NCBI GenBank assembly: GCA_030386875.1
Contig: CM059563.1
Span: 49,107,602-49,171,601 of the forward strand
Direction of reading: 5' to 3'
Source: Morinoia aosen
Lineage: Eukaryota; Arthropoda; Malacostraca; Amphipoda; Talitridae
Length of the DNA stretch: 64,000 bases
In this document: positions 61,091 through 64,000 of the stretch, in pieces
Layout of the letters: every line of letters begins with the position of its first letter
How positions within the stretch are numbered: position 1 is the stretch's first letter
Notes under the pieces: model-generated
What the model saw: only the letters and a program-made list of their open reading frames with translations
Databases searched by the model: none
What the model was told of the DNA's origin: nothing
Program-made: the position numbers and the translations under genes

Positions 61091-63465
61091 ATGGGCTGCA
61101 ACAAAGTCTCCCTCCTCTGGCTGGCCATTCTCCTCGCTTATGTGGCGGTAATGTGAAAATTATACGTCTCAATGTTCTTTATTAATTGAATACAGATGAT
61201 GCATACTTTAGGTTTAATTCGTGGCGAGTAAGTTTAATTGTTGGCTCTTTTCAATATTTAACAAACTGAAAATTCATTTAGAACTTGCCCGAGATACATT
61301 AAACTCGATAATCATGTTAGATTCATTGTATAATGTGTTATTACAATGATTTTTTTTTCATATTTTTTAGCGCACAACTGACCCATAATACATATTTAAT
61401 CTTACTCTATATCAAGAATCGAAAACATGCTTAGTTTAACGTATGTTATTTTTTCTAGTAGAAGAGGGTAGGAGCGTCATTGGTTTAAAGCCGCCGTGTT
61501 TGTTATTGCCACACTCCGCTTTATTTAAACGAACAAAAATTTCATTGATTTAAACGCGTTGGATATTTTTTCAAGATTTTAGGCGCTTCAGTGGTTCAAA
61601 TTTGTCTGTGTGCAATTAATTATTTCCACATTCTCAATTTTATTTATACTATTATGAACTTTCCTTCATTTACACTCGTTAAATTTTGTAATTTATTTTA
61701 AAGAATATAGTGCCCTCTGTGATTCAAGTCTTCAGTTGCAGTTTTCAATTAATTAATTACTCACTTTAAATTTAATCCAAACTGCTCAAAACTTCACTGA
61801 TGTACATGCGTTTCCCCTCAGGGGGATACAATTATTGTATCTATGGGAACTAGCGCTCCCAGGGGGACAATGTGAGGGCCCGAGCTAAAGGTTAGGTAGG
61901 CTTTCTTTTTGTTAAAATAGAATAGGTTTTGTTGTGTTACGGACCATCTTTTTTCGGTTCACTGCTGTCCTGTTTTTCACCGCCTACTACTTTCTTCTTC
62001 AACTTTTTCTTGTTTCATGAACTTCTTTCTTAGCTTTCTGTTTCTGTGCCCTTTCTGCATAGATTCCACGTTCCCTTAACTCCATACTAAATGGTGCCTT
62101 CTTCCTTCCTCTCTTTACATCTCATTGTTGAGGATAGGGAGGCTTAAACTAACTAATAAACTAATAAACTGTACATGCGTTTGATGCTTTACCTAAAATA
62201 TGATCGTAGGGCTTTCAGTGGCCCTAATCAGTAAGTGCAGGAGTACAGTTAATCAACTACACACTCACATTTTAATTTTAACTAATGAAGATCCCTATGG
62301 ACTTCTCGCATTAAATAATTTTCAGTGGGGCCAATAATTTTCAGTGGGACGCCGGCCAAACGAGAGCGGCTGGCGTGCGACTCCCAACAGCCATCGCCCC
62401 AGTCAGGTGAGATCGCGCCTCTTCAGTCACTGTTGTGCGTTGGAAGTACTCCACATTAGCTGAACCTTTTCTACATGCTGCGTTACCTGTGTTTCATTTA
62501 AAGTGGAAGTACCAGCTTACAAAACATATGAAATACTCCCTAATTCTCTCTCTACACTTTCCCAATGAATGAAATACTCGTTCTCCTTGAATAGATTGTT
62601 TGAAATCCTCCCTCTACGCTCTCCCTCTGAATTCCGTGTTAAACGCATGAAAAATGACTAGCCTTTCAGGTAAACACATTAAGCTAAGTTGTAAATATGG
62701 AGTGATAAATCAGTTTTGAAGATGAGTAACTAATTACACATTTTAGGGTTAGGAAGATCCGATATTGTGATATTTTGGGCATTAAGTCCTTGAAAAAGTA
62801 ACCTGTCTATTGGCAGACACCTTTTCAGTAGGTTCATTTTTACCTATTTTAGTTTATAGTCTTCATGTAGCTTGAAAATATTATCATTATTTAAAGATAA
62901 AGGAATGTTCAATATCTCTAAAGATGAAATTTAAACTCCCGCAATCGGTTTAATTCAATCAGCAGACAGTCCATCATTGAAATTTATTTTCAACTAAAAT
63001 AGTGTTGAATTAAAATGTGTCGAAAACCTTGAGCATGACTATAATTTTACACAAGAGTTTGAGGCATGGCGTATGCGCTTATCAGCGCGCGAAGTATTTT
63101 TAAAAACAGCACAGCGAAAGAAGCTCTTCGCTTAAAAATGTTAATGTTATAATACAACTAGCTTTAGAAACTTGCTTTTCTTTCATGTATGTCCGTAGAT
63201 TTTTATGCGTGAAATACATATATGCTGAGACTTCAACCTTGTGCCCATTTACGAAGAGCCTTTGCCATAACAAAACATCCTTGGAATTCTGTGCAAAATG
63301 AACCCTCATTGAATGTCCCGCAGCTACGTGCTGAGACTCCAGCCGCTTGTGAGCGGGAATTTCTCGATCTTTGGCTCTGTGGAAATACTGCTCGATGTGC
63401 TGGAGGCCACCGATAACGTCACTCTGCACATCCAAGACATCGTCACCAAGAACGACACAATTGCG
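61091..63465 (+). CDS. aminopeptidase N-like gene 3, first three coding exons (partial)
   Basis: Coding exons 61091-61147, 62345-62406 and 63324-63465 have phases and lengths paralleling gene 2. Exon 1 encodes a signal peptide (MGCNKVSLLWLAILLAYVA); an in-frame TGA six bases upstream fixes this ATG as the start. Exon 2 encodes WDAGQTRAAGVRLPTAIAPV. Exon 3 encodes [20 protein letters not shown] and on to [17 protein letters not shown]. It is therefore a secreted M1 aminopeptidase, a tandem paralogue of gene 2; the catalytic part lies beyond the window. Intron 1 contains SINE S13. The donor after exon 3 reads GTCTGT, weaker than gene 2's GTATGT. Confidence 0.9.
61814..62169 (+). mobile_element. 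SINE-like repeat S13 in intron 1 of gene 3 (best complete copy)
   Basis: 356 bp from CCCCTCAGGGGGATACAATT to ACTAACTAATAAACTAATAA. Perfect 13-bp target duplication TGTACATGCGTTT (61801-61813 and 62170-62182). It serves as the reference copy for the family's two ends. Confidence 0.94.
62345..62406 (+). CDS. gene 3 exon 2, behind a duplicated acceptor
   Basis: TGG GAC GCC ... GTC AG before GTGAGA. A tandem duplication of about 19 bp (AATAATTTTCAGTGGG, twice) places a second, equally good acceptor 19 bases upstream (AG at 62324-62325). Using it would read TGG GGC CAA TAA, a stop. Confidence 0.88.
62407..63323 (+). other. gene 3 intron 2
   Basis: AT-rich intron, donor GTGAGA, acceptor CAG at 63321-63323. 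No SINE or MITE was recognised. Confidence 0.7.
63324..63465 (+). CDS. gene 3 exon 3
   Basis: 142 nt, the same length as gene 2 exon 3. Encodes the N-terminal beta-domain strands and a possible N-glycosylation site NVT. Bases 63391-63441 are identical to gene 2 bases 38675-38725. Confidence 0.92.
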
Positions 63466-64000
63466 GTCTGTTTAAACGTGGCGTAATATATAATGCGTGG
63501 CAGTGATTTATTTCTCTGTTGTAACGTAGTCAGGTAATGGTTATATACATCGATGTGGTTTGAAAATTTTCATCTACACAGTACAAAATGTACTCAAAAT
63601 ATGTCTGCCAATTACTTCCTTTATCCATGAACATCATCATTAAAATTGCTCTTTTAAATTTTAATTCGTGTACTTTTAACTAATCTAGAGTTACCGATCC
63701 TTCACCATAAGTGAATAGGTGTAAAATTTATGATATCTTTCTTATTATACTTGAACATGTCCGTGCCTCTCAAGGTACAACATTAAATTTCGTAATTGGA
63801 CATTCAAGTTTTTTCCCAACCACTCCTAGGTTGAATAAAGTTTATGTGATCAATGACAACCGGTAAAAAGTATTCTCCTCTCCCATCTCTGAGGTAATAA
63901 ATAAGAATACTCATTTCCCTCATATTTTTCCTTGCGCGAGCAATAAACATGTTATATAAGGATCATCAAGCTGGAATATTTTGAATTTTTTCACGTTTTC
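63466..64000 (+). other. gene 3 intron 3 (runs off the window)
   Basis: No counterpart of gene 2 exon 4 ([12 protein letters not shown]...) is visible before the window ends. Confidence 0.6.

Noticed and set aside
61950..61985. RNA polymerase III box B (GGTTCACTGCT) in the SINE-like family
   Set aside because: It matches box B at 10 of 11 positions, but no box A was found at the right distance, so a pol III promoter is not claimed.

Overview
The window is arthropod, most probably insect, nuclear DNA. GC-rich coding exons with GT-AG introns sit in AT-rich non-coding sequence that is dense in mobile elements. There is no operon structure and no prokaryotic gene. The species cannot be fixed from the sequence alone.

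The backbone is a head-to-tail array of at least three M1-family zinc aminopeptidase (aminopeptidase N-like) genes, all on the + strand. Gene 1 contributes only its last exon (812-985). Gene 2 is complete: a TATA/initiator promoter near 32574-32608, a 5' UTR exon ending at 32682, and 17 coding exons from 33694 to 54588. It has a signal peptide, GAMEN, HEXXH-X18-E and the catalytic tyrosine, followed by an ERAP1-like C-terminal domain. Gene 3 starts at 61091 with its first three coding exons and runs off the window. Neither visible C-terminus has a hydrophobic tail, so the enzymes look secreted. Gene 2 carries an apparent one-base deletion just after GAMEN and one GC-AG intron.

Between genes 1 and 2 lies a pile of palindromic (foldback) MITEs. 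They form related families (called A to D here) with GGT...ACC-like ends and 8-bp target-site duplications. They are nested inside each other: D1 contains C1, which contains B3, then A3, then B2, then a full-length I-like LINE, then A2, giving seven levels at 6946-17694. Nearly every level is supported by a matching duplication and by the outer repeat resuming where it stopped. A second nest (B1 with B4/A1 and D2) lies at 3501-6254.

Two copies of the LINE are present (7545-15268 and 18016-25423). ORF1 is a Gag-like protein whose RNA-binding/zinc-knuckle module is duplicated. ORF2 has endonuclease, reverse transcriptase, RNase H and a C-terminal CCHC motif. The ORFs overlap as TAATG (copy 1) or TGATG (copy 2). 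Copy 1 is young but disabled; copy 2 is a relic. Three truncated LINE 3' ends lie further right.

From 25.4 kb on, a roughly 355-bp SINE-like repeat occurs 13 times, always in the + orientation. It has discrete 5' ends, simple-repeat tails and long target-site duplications. One copy splits a 16-bp minisatellite, one has expanded internally into a 21-bp minisatellite, and one abuts the acceptor of aminopeptidase exon 13. Other intronic features are a piggyBac-like TTAA element, a 20-bp array against the last acceptor and a 34-bp perfect inverted repeat.
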